Assembly: GCA_963663135.2 (NCBI GenBank)
Contig: CAXXRM010000005.1
Span: forward strand, 2,108,001-2,172,000
Direction of reading: 5' to 3'
DNA length: 64,000 bases
DNA from: Io17-Chloro-G2 sp963663135
Lineage (GTDB): Bacteria > Chloroflexota > Dehalococcoidia > Lucifugimonadales > UBA3495
The notes below the pieces were generated by a model. It saw only the letters and a list, made by a program, of their open reading frames with translations, was not told where the DNA came from and made no database searches. A program made the translations under genes and the position numbers. Of this stretch, positions 43,246 to 51,748 are shown in pieces (within the stretch, counting starts at the first letter, position 1; the number at the start of each line of letters is the position of its first letter).

Positions 43246-44499
43246 TTACATCCTTCGCAGACGGGGCGAAAGCAGCCCGAGGACTACGGCCAGGCTTGCG
43301 AGAATGATGCCGTGGGCCAACAGGGCGATTTTCGGGCTGGTGGCTCCGGCCAGGAAACCAATCTCCACCTGGCCGGCCGGACCGACGCCGGTGGCCACCA
43401 GCCACGAGCCCATGGCGCGCCCCCGCTGCTGATTGGTCACGCTGAATTGCAGCATGCCCTGGTGAAGGATGTCGGCGGCTGAAGCCATCGAGTTGATCAA
43501 GGCCACGAACACCAATGCGGTCCACATTACACTGGCCTGGGACAAAAGCACCTGGCCCACACCGAACAAGAACAACACCACCAATAGCGTCGGTCCGCGC
43601 CGGCGCACTTGGCCGAGGGCCGCCATTACCAGCACCCCCAACGTACCCCCAAGGAAACGGAAAGCAGTGAGCACCCCCAGACCTAAGGCACCGACGCGCA
43701 GGACTTCCTTGGCCAACACCGGCAGCATTACCTGGTGGGAGAACCCAAACAACTCCCCAGCGCCGGTGGTCGCAATCAGGATTAGCATTGTCCGGTTAGA
43801 ACGAAGTTGAGTGAAGTAGTTGACTATATTTTCCCGTACGGACTCGCGCTCCAACGGTGCAGACTCCCCGGCCTCTCGGAGCCACAGCAAGGCCAACCCG
43901 CCTACCGCGTAACCGCATCCCATAACCGTGAAAGTTGTTCCCGGTCCCCACCATTGAATTGCTCCGCCGGCCAGCAATGCTCCAAACACTCCGCCAAGCC
44001 GTTGGGCCAGGGAAATGATAGCTATGCCCTGCATCGCGGCGCCGCTGCCTACAAGGTCATATACGTACACCATCCGGGAACTCATATAGAAGGTGTGGAA
44101 GACTCCCATCAGGAACGCCGCCAACATCAGCAGCCACACGGCAATCGTTCCGGTGAACACAGCAACCGCAACACCGGCAGCCAGCGTTACCATGCCCACC
44201 AGCGACCCGCGCATGATGGACCTCCGGTCAAGCCGGTCGGACATGGACCCGGCGACGAATCCAACGATTAGGTTGGGAGCCGAGCGCAAACCGAAGACCA
44301 CCCCCACCATGGCGGCGGACCCGGTCATTTCGAACACGAGCCAACCCAGAACGACCTGCTGCATCCCTTGTCCGATCTGGTTGGCCAAGGTCGACACCCA
44401 GAGCACTCGGAAATCCGCGTAGCGCAGGGTGTTAAGCAGCAGCCCCAGCGATGATTCTGGAACTCTGACCGGAGACGCTGGGCCTTTTACTTCGGACAT
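43246..44499 (-). CDS. MFS transporter (enterobactin exporter/MFS_3-like)
   Basis: A 417-residue, 12-helix major facilitator of the MFS_3 type: FRVLWVSTLANQIGQGMQQVVLGWLVFEMTGSA at the first helix, SDRLDRRSIM in the helix 2-3 loop and LAQRLGGVFGALLAGGAIQW in the middle. Such proteins export siderophores, drugs or other metabolites. The frame is open far upstream (to 45249), but that part is out-of-frame antisense to the PAC2 gene; ATG 44499 is the natural start. It is divergent from the PAC2 gene at 44833. Confidence 0.87.
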   Translation of the reverse strand: MSEVKGPASPVRVPESSLGLLLNTLRYADFRVLWVSTLANQIGQGMQQVVLGWLVFEMTGSAAMVGVVFGLRSAPNLIVGFVAGSMSDRLDRRSIMRGSLVGMVTLAAGVAVAVFTGTIAVWLLMLAAFLMGVFHTFYMSSRMVYVYDLVGSGAAMQGIAIISLAQRLGGVFGALLAGGAIQWWGPGTTFTVMGCGYAVGGLALLWLREAGESAPLERESVRENIVNYFTQLRSNRTMLILIATTGAGELFGFSHQVMLPVLAKEVLRVGALGLGVLTAFRFLGGTLGVLVMAALGQVRRRGPTLLVVLFLFGVGQVLLSQASVMWTALVFVALINSMASAADILHQGMLQFSVTNQQRGRAMGSWLVATGVGPAGQVEIGFLAGATSPKIALLAHGIILASLAVVLGLLSPRLRRM

Positions 44500-44648
44500 A
44501 CCAATCGATGGACCTGTGGCGGAATACCGGGGCGGCCATCCCCCATGACGCCGTGGGACTGCCTGATTTTCTTTAACCCTATTCCCCGCTGCGGGCATTC
44601 GAGGAAGGGTACAGGGATGGGGCGGGCTATCCCGGCTGAGTCTAACAC

Positions 44649-44679
44649 ATGGGCGGCGCGCATCAATCGCGCCGCCCAT
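44649..44679. other. Strong hairpin in the divergent MFS/PAC2 intergenic region
   Basis: ATGGGCGGCGCG (44649-44660), loop CATCAAT, CGCGCCGCCCAT (44668-44679): a 12-bp perfect GC-rich stem. It lies 150 bp upstream of either gene, so it is not an ordinary downstream terminator. The rest of 44500-44832 has nothing clear. Confidence 0.6.
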
Positions 44680-44832
44680 CACGAACTTTTGTGAACTCCT
44701 GCGCAGCAATCGACTGTAAGCGGGGAAATAGTAGGGGATAAGGGCAAGGAAAACCCAAACAAGCGCATCCGGTGTTCCGGCCTGAGTGGCGCGGGGGTTG
44801 AAATATTCCCCTTTTTCTGGCAGTATTGGCCC

Positions 44833-45744
44833 ATGAGAATCGGCGCTTTCGAGATTCACGAACCCGTTCCCGAGTTGAGGGATCCCCATGTCTTTGCCAT
44901 GGTACGGCCATGGGTTGACGTGGGAAGCGTTGGAACACTGACGCTGAACCGGTTGGAGCGTTATCTGGGCTCCAAGGAACTGGGAAAGCTGGAGCGCCCA
45001 GGGAACTTCTTCGACTTCACTCGTTACCGCCCTACCATCAGGTTGGTCAAGGGAGTGCGAGAGGTCAAAGTTCCCAACAGCATAGTGCGCTACGCTCAGA
45101 CTGAAAACGGGCCCGATTACATGTTCCTGCACCTGTTGGAACCCCATTCCAACGGTGAAGACTACACCGATTCCATCCTGGAAGTGGTGAAGTACTTTGG
45201 GGTGAAACGTTATTGCCGGGTTGGCGCAATGTATGACGCGGTACCCCATACCCGGCCCCTGCTAATTACGGGCAACCTTGGCGGTGTGCCTCAGATCAAA
45301 GAGGTGCCGCGCCTCCGCCTGCGCGGCAGCACCTACCAGGGTCCCACCACCATCATGAACCTGCTTTCAGAAGGTGTTGAACAGTCGGAGATAGAGTCCG
45401 TAAACTTCATGGTGCATCTGCCCCAGTACGTTCAACTGGAGGAAGACTATACCGGAGCCTCGCGCATGATCGAGGCCCTTTCTTCGATCTACCCGGAGAT
45501 ACCGGCGGACCTGGCGCCCATTCGACGAGGCCAGCGTCAATACCGTGAATTAAGCGCAACGATGGAGCGCAACGCGGAACTGAGAGAACTGATCCAACAA
45601 ATGGAAGCCCACTACGACGCCCAGTTGGATTCGGAAGAAGCCGCCAAGAAAGAGTCCCCAGCGGTTTCCAACCTCTCGCCGGAGATCGAGCGGTTCCTCA
45701 GCGAGTTGGGCGAACGCCTGGAGCCCGGAGACACCGACCCTTAA
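44833..45744 (+). CDS. PAC2 (proteasome assembly chaperone) family protein
   Basis: This 303-residue PAC2/DUF75 family protein has the N-terminal ATP-grasp-like fold region (VRPWVDVGSVGTLTLNRL), KVPNSIVRYAQTENGPDYMFLHLLEPHSNGEDYTDSILEV near 80, KRYCRVGAMYDAVPHTRPLLITG near 125, and a charged coiled tail. Bacterial members are common in Actinobacteria and Chloroflexota. The eukaryotic PAC2 subunit helps assemble 20S proteasomes, but a bacterial function is not established. No proteasome genes are in this window. The start ATG lacks a clear ribosome site. Confidence 0.8.
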   Translation: MRIGAFEIHEPVPELRDPHVFAMVRPWVDVGSVGTLTLNRLERYLGSKELGKLERPGNFFDFTRYRPTIRLVKGVREVKVPNSIVRYAQTENGPDYMFLHLLEPHSNGEDYTDSILEVVKYFGVKRYCRVGAMYDAVPHTRPLLITGNLGGVPQIKEVPRLRLRGSTYQGPTTIMNLLSEGVEQSEIESVNFMVHLPQYVQLEEDYTGASRMIEALSSIYPEIPADLAPIRRGQRQYRELSATMERNAELRELIQQMEAHYDAQLDSEEAAKKESPAVSNLSPEIERFLSELGERLEPGDTDP

Positions 45745-45822
45745 TTCCTGGCGCAGCGATCCCCCATTCATCCACTGTCGATCACACACCAACTACCACC
45801 CAGTCCCTGGCCCGTCATTCCT

Positions 45823-45850
45823 ATGAAAATGGGCTATTTTTGTGGTAATG
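45823..45850. repeat. Palindromic repeat, unoccupied copy
   Basis: ATGAAAATGGGCTATTTTTGTGG, then TAATGACGGGGG: the same family as the IS110 target at 7189/8620. It lies between the PAC2 gene and the repeat-rich membrane protein. Confidence 0.6.
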
Positions 45851-45899
45851 ACGGGGGTTGGGTACGGGGCCGGGGCCCATGTGGTAGACTGGGCCGGCT

Positions 45900-46307
45900 A
45901 TGACCACCGACTCTGACCGCATCAGCAGGCTTGAAGGCATCATTGAGCAGATTGCCGACACGCTGACCGCCCTCCAGGCGGGCCAGGAATCCCTGCGTAC
46001 CGAGATGCGGAACGGGCACGCCGCACTGCGCGCTGAGATGCAGAATGGAGATGCCGCACTGCGTGCTGAGATACAGAATGGAGACGCCGCACTGCGCACC
46101 GAGATGCAAAATGGAGATGCCGCACTGCGCACCGACATACAGAACGGGGACGCTGCCCTGCGTACTGAGATGCATGATTCCATCGGCGGGCTGCGGACCG
46201 AGATGTACAATCAGACCCGCATGGTCATAATGGTAAGTGTCGGTATCTGGGGAACAGTTATTGCAGGCATAGTGGCCGCGGTTGTGGTCCCTATTCTACA
46301 AACCTAG
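45900..46307 (+). CDS. Hendecad-repeat coiled-coil protein with C-terminal membrane anchor
   Basis: A 135-residue protein with a short N-terminal coiled coil (residues ~8-30), then seven 11-residue repeats spanning residues 31-101, each ending in the pattern ALR(T/A)E, for example NGDAALRTEMQ. A single C-terminal hydrophobic helix (VIMVSVGIWGTVIAGIVAAVVV) follows. The 11-residue period is a hendecad coiled coil with LR at positions 32, 43, 54, 65, 76, 87 and 98. This layout resembles Bdr-like and DUF1640-like tail-anchored proteins, which form oligomeric stalks on a membrane. Function is not known. Confidence 0.7.
   Translation: MTTDSDRISRLEGIIEQIADTLTALQAGQESLRTEMRNGHAALRAEMQNGDAALRAEIQNGDAALRTEMQNGDAALRTDIQNGDAALRTEMHDSIGGLRTEMYNQTRMVIMVSVGIWGTVIAGIVAAVVVPILQT
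45990..46202 (+). repeat. 33-bp coding tandem repeats
   Basis: About six 33-bp units such as CTGCGTACCGAGATGCAGAA-like sequence, each giving one hendecad. The units differ by a few bases, so copy number may vary between strains. Confidence 0.85.
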
Positions 46308-46445
46308 CAGCGTCCCATCTGTGCACGACCCGCCCGTTATCACGGGCGCCGCCCCAGCCTACGGCGGGGCTACCGGTTTCCGCCCCCAACCCACCCCCCC
46401 ATCATTAATGGCAATGGGCTATTTTCATTCTCATGTGTGGCCTAC

Positions 46446-46605
46446 CCAACGCCATGGTGATTCTCGCCACGGCAGGAATCCAGAGCGCTTTTGGTGGATA
46501 GCCACACTTACCCGCGAGCAGGAAGGGCTGCCGATGCGTACCCGTTGGAATAACCGTGTTAGCGCAGGAAAGGGGCTTTGGATTCCCGCTGCGGCGAGAA
46601 TGACG
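46446..46605. repeat. REPIN-like inverted repeat pair
   Basis: The left copy (46451-46480, ATTCTCGCCACGGCAGGAATC then CAGAGCGC) and right copy (46570-46605, GGGGCTTTGGATTCCCGC then TGCGGCGAGAATGACGG) face each other. It is followed by two degenerate copies of the ATGAAAAT palindrome (46632 and 46692). The region 46308-46808 contains no gene that I can support. Confidence 0.65.
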
Positions 46606-46808
46606 GATGGTTTTGACGAGGTCACCCGTGAGAGTATGACAGTGGCCCATTTCCACAGTAATTGCAGATGGCCTGGCCGAGGCTACGCATGAGGATGACA
46701 TTCGCCTATTTTCATAGTAGTGGCGGAGTGGGCGCTGCGGCGAGAATGGCGGTGGACCGGGGGGTTGGATAGACATTGGAATGACCCTACCATGGCTTCG
46801 CGTTGTTC

Positions 46809-46837
46809 TTGCCCGGCCATACCCCTTGTGCTAGACT
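46809..46837 (+). promoter_or_regulatory. Promoter of trpS
   Basis: TTGCCC (46809-46814), 17-bp spacer, TAGACT (46832-46837). The leader to the ATG is about 90 nt. No T-box motif is visible in it. Confidence 0.5.
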
Positions 46838-46932
46838 TCCGAGGGTCTTGGCCGCATGGTCAAGCGCCTCACTGTTGATCCCGGGGTTAGCTTAATCCCC
46901 AATAAATTAACCTGCGATTCAAGGCTCGTAGT

Positions 46933-47979
46933 ATGGCATCCAACCCCGTTGCCTCTGGTATTGGTACTGGCGAGTCCCTCGACAGCCCCCGCGGCGTGAT
47001 ATTTTCCGGAATGCGCCCCACCGGACGCCTGCACTTGGGCAATTACTTGGGGGCATTGCAGAACTGGGTTGACCTTCAGCAGGATTATCGCTGCATCTAC
47101 TGCGCGGTGGACATCCACGCTCTGACCACGGTGGAAACGGCGGAAGACACCGCTGCGATTCAACCCAACATAGAAGACATGGTGCTCGACTGGTTGGCAG
47201 CCGGCGTGGACCCGGAACGGCACATTGTCTTCGTTCAATCCCACGTGCCCGAGGTCATGTCCCTGAATACCCTGTTAAGCATGGTCACACCCTTGGGTTG
47301 GCTGTTGCGGGTCCCGACCTTTAAGGAAAAGGTCAGGCAGATGGACGAGACCGAAGACAGCGTCAACTACGGATTGGTGGGGTACCCTGTCCTTCAAACG
47401 GCGGACATCATTCTTTACAAGGCGGACACGGTGCCGGTGGGCCAAGACCAGGTCCCACATCTGGAGTTGGCCCGGGAAATCGTCCGGCGATTCAACAACA
47501 GGTACGGCGAGACTTTCCCTGAGCCCCAGGCCAAGCTCACCGAAGCGCCGCTTATCTTGGGTCTGGACGGCCGGCAAAAGATGAGCAAGTCCTTGGACAA
47601 CCACCTGGAGTTGGCCGCAACCCCGGAGGACACAACGCGGCGCCTGGCATCAGCGTTCACCGACCCGCAGCGGCAACGCAGGACCGACCCGGGACGGCCC
47701 GAGGTCTGCAACATATACTCGTTGCACCAGACTTTCAGCTCGCCACAGGAAGTCGGCGCGGTTTACAGCGAATGCACCACCGCCCAGAGGGGTTGCGTCG
47801 ATTGCAAGAGGCACCTGGCGGGCAACGTCAACGCCTACCTTGAACCCTTTCGCGAACGCCGGCGGGAATTCCAGGAACGGCCCGGATACGTCAAAGAAGT
47901 GTTGGACGATGGAGCCAAGCGCGCCAGCGCCATTGCCCAGGAGACCATCCAAGAGGTCTACCAGAAGATGGGTCTGTAG
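46933..47979 (+). CDS. trpS: Tryptophanyl-tRNA synthetase
   Basis: This 348-residue class I aminoacyl-tRNA synthetase charges tRNA-Trp. The HIGH-like motif is HLGN in RPTGRLHLGNYLGAL near residue 32. The Trp-pocket segment YCAVDIHALT is near 58, GYPVLQTADIILYKADTVPVGQDQ near 145, and the KMSKS motif is present exactly (RQKMSKSLDN near 218). Length matches bacterial TrpS. It is followed after 17 bp by an inositol monophosphatase-family gene, likely co-transcribed. Confidence 0.97.
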   Translation: MASNPVASGIGTGESLDSPRGVIFSGMRPTGRLHLGNYLGALQNWVDLQQDYRCIYCAVDIHALTTVETAEDTAAIQPNIEDMVLDWLAAGVDPERHIVFVQSHVPEVMSLNTLLSMVTPLGWLLRVPTFKEKVRQMDETEDSVNYGLVGYPVLQTADIILYKADTVPVGQDQVPHLELAREIVRRFNNRYGETFPEPQAKLTEAPLILGLDGRQKMSKSLDNHLELAATPEDTTRRLASAFTDPQRQRRTDPGRPEVCNIYSLHQTFSSPQEVGAVYSECTTAQRGCVDCKRHLAGNVNAYLEPFRERRREFQERPGYVKEVLDDGAKRASAIAQETIQEVYQKMGL

Positions 47980-47996
47980 GGGGAAACGTCCCAACC

Positions 47997-48821
47997 ATGA
48001 CGCAGTCACCCCCCGAACTTCCCCTGTCCCGCAGCGGTCGCCCCGCCCTTGAAGTCGCCCAACAGGCCGCGGGACTAGCCGGCCAAATTATCCGGGACCG
48101 GTTCGCCACCGCCAAGGACATCCGGTTCAAAGGCCGGGCGGACATAGTAACCGACGTTGACCTGTCCGCCGAGAAAGCTGTGTTGGAATTGCTACGCGAC
48201 GAATTTCCCGACTTCGGCGTTCTGGCCGAGGAGTCGGCGCCCATCGAATCCAACTCCGGCTACACCTGGGTCGTGGACCCGCTGGACGGCACCCGCAACT
48301 ACGCCATGGGTATACCCCACTTTTGCACCGTCGTGGCATTGGCCCAAGGCCGGGACATTGTCCTGGGCATCACCTATGACCCAGTGCGCGAGGAAAGTTT
48401 CGTCGCCCAGGCGGGGAGAGGGGCCTGGCTCAACGACGACCCGATCTCCGTCTCCGGCACTCTGGAAGTATTGAACGCCTCCCTCTGTTTCGACATGGGG
48501 TACGTTGACGAGAAAGCCGGGATGGCCCTGGACATGCTCCGGAGCATCTGGCCGAGCGTACAATCACTCCGGTTGATGGGCTCCGCCGCCCTGGGAATCG
48601 CCTACGCCGCCGCCGGCCGGGTGGACCTGTATTTCCACCACGCTCTATCCCCGTGGGACATCGCGTCGGGACTGTTGCTGGTCAAGGAAGCCGGGGGGAT
48701 AGTGGTGGACCGTCGTAACAACACCGCCGACCTGCGCACACCGTCCATTATCGCCGGCAACTCCAACCTGGTGGACGACTTCCTCAGGGTCACCCAAGAT
48801 CACCCCTGGCGTGAGGGATAG
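47997..48821 (+). CDS. Inositol monophosphatase family protein
   Basis: A 274-residue Mg-dependent phosphatase with both signature motifs: WVVDPLDGTRNYAMGIPHF (metal-binding DPLDGT) near residue 93 and WDIASGLLLVKEAGG near 218, with ADIVTDVDLSAEK and EESAP providing further metal ligands. The family covers inositol-1-phosphatase, histidinol-phosphatase and PAP phosphatase (CysQ) activities, which sequence alone does not separate. It follows trpS by 17 bp, and the pairing is not functionally obvious. Confidence 0.92.
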   Translation: MTQSPPELPLSRSGRPALEVAQQAAGLAGQIIRDRFATAKDIRFKGRADIVTDVDLSAEKAVLELLRDEFPDFGVLAEESAPIESNSGYTWVVDPLDGTRNYAMGIPHFCTVVALAQGRDIVLGITYDPVREESFVAQAGRGAWLNDDPISVSGTLEVLNASLCFDMGYVDEKAGMALDMLRSIWPSVQSLRLMGSAALGIAYAAAGRVDLYFHHALSPWDIASGLLLVKEAGGIVVDRRNNTADLRTPSIIAGNSNLVDDFLRVTQDHPWREG

Positions 48822-48877
48822 ATTGCCCCCGCAGTTTTTGGCCGTTAGGCGGACAACGAGCGTATCAAAGGCAGCCT

Positions 48878-49705
48878 CTACAATCCCGAAACGCGGTACC
48901 CCTGCCACAGCAACAGGACTCCCACAACCAGCAGCGCCACGCCGGTTACACCGATCAGCTTGTCCAGGCTTACCCGCCCGGTGAGTTTAGCCCCGTAGTA
49001 GCTCCCCACCATGGCGCTCGCCGCCATCATTGCCAGCAAGGGATAGTTGACGTGCCCTTGGGCCAGGTGGCCGATCCAACCCACCGACCCCATCACGAAT
49101 CCGATGAACAGGTTGGTCCCGGCAGCAATCCTGGGATCAACCCGCAAAATCCGGATCAAAGCGGGCAGGCGGATACTTCCCAGGATCAGGCCTACCGCTC
49201 CTCCCAAGAGCCCCACGGCCAAGCCAATGCCCGCCTCCAGAGCCATCCGGTTGCGCGTGAATGCGGGCGTTTCACCCCAAAGATTCTCTCGCCCGGAACC
49301 CGGTCGGCCGCCCCTCGGGACCACCCTGATCAGGAACTCGACGCCTTGCCAAAAGACCAGCAACCCCGCCAGCGACACCAGCAGAGCCTCCGGGGCCCAA
49401 CGGCTGCCGAACCCGCCGATGAATGCCCCCGCAAACGCCGGGACTCCCATGACTATCACGATTTTCAGGTTTACCCGGCCCTCTCGCAGATGACGAATGG
49501 ACCCCGTCAGCGCCGATAAGCTGCTCACCATGATATTGACACCAGCGGCGTTTGGCGCGGGGATTCCCATCAGCAACAGGGCAGGCAGTCGCATGGTGCC
49601 CAGGGCCAAACCCACAAAGCCGCCCAGCACCCCCACCAGGCCGGAAACGGCGGTCAACACCAGGGCCTGCCACAATAAAACGTCGGAAGTGAGGTAAACG
49701 TTCAA
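48878..49705 (-). CDS. TauE/SafE family sulfite/organosulfonate exporter
   Basis: This 275-residue membrane protein has the duplicated TauE/SafE pattern: VGVLGGFVGLALGTMRLPALLLMG near the start and a matching VGLLGGAVGLILGSIRLPALIRIL near residue 165, each beginning a half of about four helices. Relatives export sulfite or sulfoacetate. The strand is convergent with the IMPase gene and there is no nearby sulfur gene apart from the molybdopterin enzyme far upstream. Confidence 0.88.
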   Translation of the reverse strand: MNVYLTSDVLLWQALVLTAVSGLVGVLGGFVGLALGTMRLPALLLMGIPAPNAAGVNIMVSSLSALTGSIRHLREGRVNLKIVIVMGVPAFAGAFIGGFGSRWAPEALLVSLAGLLVFWQGVEFLIRVVPRGGRPGSGRENLWGETPAFTRNRMALEAGIGLAVGLLGGAVGLILGSIRLPALIRILRVDPRIAAGTNLFIGFVMGSVGWIGHLAQGHVNYPLLAMMAASAMVGSYYGAKLTGRVSLDKLIGVTGVALLVVGVLLLWQGYRVSGL

Positions 49706-49820
49706 ATTAACCTTCCCGGCCGAACAGAGATCCGCCCGGCCATACCCTGAACACCGTGGTTGATATCGAATGTATCTAACCCGCAGCGGGTAGGGTTAGG
49801 GTGTGCGCCGCCCATATCTT

Positions 49821-49900
49821 TCACAGGGAAGCGGGTGAAGGCTCACCCACCACACCGGCCTCCACCAGGCTTTGGACGCGTTCTGCCGTGGGAGCCGCGT
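49821..49900 (-). pseudogene. Remnant of a CaiB/BaiF CoA-transferase C-terminus
   Basis: On the minus strand this piece translates DAAPTAERVQSLVEAGVVGE then PSPASL and a stop. It is a clear relative of the last ~26 residues of the intact CoA-transferase at 51749-52987 (DAGLTAERVESLVESGVVGV then PLPASQ). No further CaiB sequence lies upstream. The two similar ends flank the methyltransferase region. The rest of 49706-50085 shows no supported gene. Confidence 0.85.
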
Positions 49901-50085
49901 CCGTTGAATGGCCGGCCTTTCATTTCGGGTTTTCGCCCATTTTAATGTAACGCGGCTACCGCTGACATCCGCTTCGTTGACAGCGTTAGGCAGACGACAA
50001 TACCATTGCTGTGTTCCTAAGCCCTGCACACCTTCCATCCTCCTATCTGCCCTGACTTCAGGGAACAACTCCGGTAGCTTGAACT

Positions 50086-51581
50086 ATGCCTAATGCTATC
50101 AATGTGCCCAGCCGCACGATATTCACCGGGGACAATTTGGATATCCTCCGAGGCATCAATTCGGAATGCGTGGACTTAATTTACCTGGACCCACCCTTCA
50201 ACTCTGACCAGGTCTACGCCTCGCGCTTGGACAGCGAAGCGAGGGGCGCCGAGTTCGACGACGTTTGGACCCTTGATGACATGAAGCAGGAGTGGATCGA
50301 CGAAATTGAACTTCGCCGTCCGGCCCTGTTCCACCTCATCAACGGCGCCAAGCTGGCCCACAGTGAGAGCATGGCAGGGTATCTCACCTTTATGAGCATC
50401 CGCCTGCTGGAACTGCACCGGGTCCTGAAGTCAACCGGAAGCGTATATCTCCATTGTGACCCTCAGCTTCCCACTACCTCAAAGGCCTCATGGATGCCGC
50501 GTTCGGTGAACGATCATATAAAGCGCAAATCACCTGGCAACGCACGTCGGCGCACAACGATTCCCGAACCTTCGGCAATGTCTGCGACAATATCCTGTTC
50601 TACGGTACTCAAGCGAGGATAAACACCACCGGCATCCGGGTTCCGCTGGATGAAAACTATGTGAGCGGGTTTTATCGCTATGAAGATGAGCGCGGGACAT
50701 ATCAGTCGGGAGACCTGACCGCCGCCGAGCTCCGGACCGGAGAAAGCAGCCAAGTTTGGCGGGACCACGACCCAAACAGAATCAACAGGCATTGGGCAAT
50801 CCCATATAACGGGAATTATGCCGTTTGGATTGACCAATACGTAATTCCCGGCTACTGCAGCATCGCTAGTTCATTGGAGAGGCTGGAGGCCCTGGACGAG
50901 GCAGGACTCATTCACCATCCGGCCGGCGGCGGAATGCCGAGACTGAAACGTTATCTGGAGAGCAACCCCGGACGGGTCCCTTCAAATCTCTGGACCGACA
51001 TTCCCCCAGTTACGCCGCGCTCGACAGAACAAACCGGCTGGAAAACCCAGAAACCTCTTGCCCTGCTGGAACGTATCATTCAAGCGTCGTCCAACCCGGG
51101 CGACGTCCTGCTGGACTCTTTCTGCGGCTGCGCTACGGCCTGCATCGCCGCTGAAAAGCTGGGCAGAGAGTGGATTGGGATTGACATAGTGCCACAGGCC
51201 GCGGAGGTGCTTAGGGACAGGGCCAGGCGGGAGCTACAGATACCTTTGGCTGAGAACGGTGAACGCGGGTGGGAGGATTGGAGTCCCATGACCCTCGATA
51301 CACCTCCCAAACGCAACGACCTTACGCTGTTCAGCCCAATCAACCCCCAATCCGATAAAGAGCTTTTGTACGCCAGACAGCGGCGACGTTGTGCCGGCTG
51401 CCAGCATGAGTTGCCCCTGCACGTCTTGACCGTAGACCATATTATGCCCCGCTCGAGGGGTGGTCTGGATTCCGTCGGCAACATTTAACTGATGTGCCAC
51501 ACCTGCAACGCCATCGAGGGCAATCGCAGCATGGAGTACCTGAGGCAGCAGCTTTTTGTGCGGGGAATTTTAGCGCAGTGA
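50086..51581 (+). pseudogene. DNA methyltransferase-HNH nuclease fusion, broken by a frameshift and a stop
   Basis: Motif IV DPPFNS occurs near residue 35 and motif I DSFCGCATAC near residue 340: the beta-class order of an N4/N6 amino-methyltransferase. An HNH module follows (CAGCQHELP, then VDHIMPRSRGGLDSVGNI and CHTCNAIEG). Two lesions break it. Near 50464, one base is missing in the family motif YLHCDP-x-ASHYLK, shifting frames. At 51486-51488 a TAA replaces what relatives have as Gln in the NIQLMC stretch, and the frame continues to TGA at 51581. Both may be decay, or the first an assembly error. Confidence 0.8.
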
Positions 51582-51748
51582 GGAGTCCAACACTGCCGCG
51601 GCGCTTCGCCCGCCCCACGCCAGGATTTGCGGGGCCTTAGGCGCAAATCAACTGAAATAGGCTAGGTTAGGCGTATAAGGGAACCGGCACCGGCTGATTG
51701 AACTTACCCCGGTGCGCCTCGGGTTACGGAATTCGCCTGCCACATCCT

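Noticed and set aside
43246..45249. MFS frame extended to 667 codons
   Set aside because: The extra N-terminal part is antisense to the PAC2 gene and intergenic sequence without MFS similarity; the natural start is ATG 44499.
46838..46932. Possible T-box riboswitch before trpS
   Set aside because: The conserved T-box sequence and terminator/antiterminator stems are absent in this short leader.
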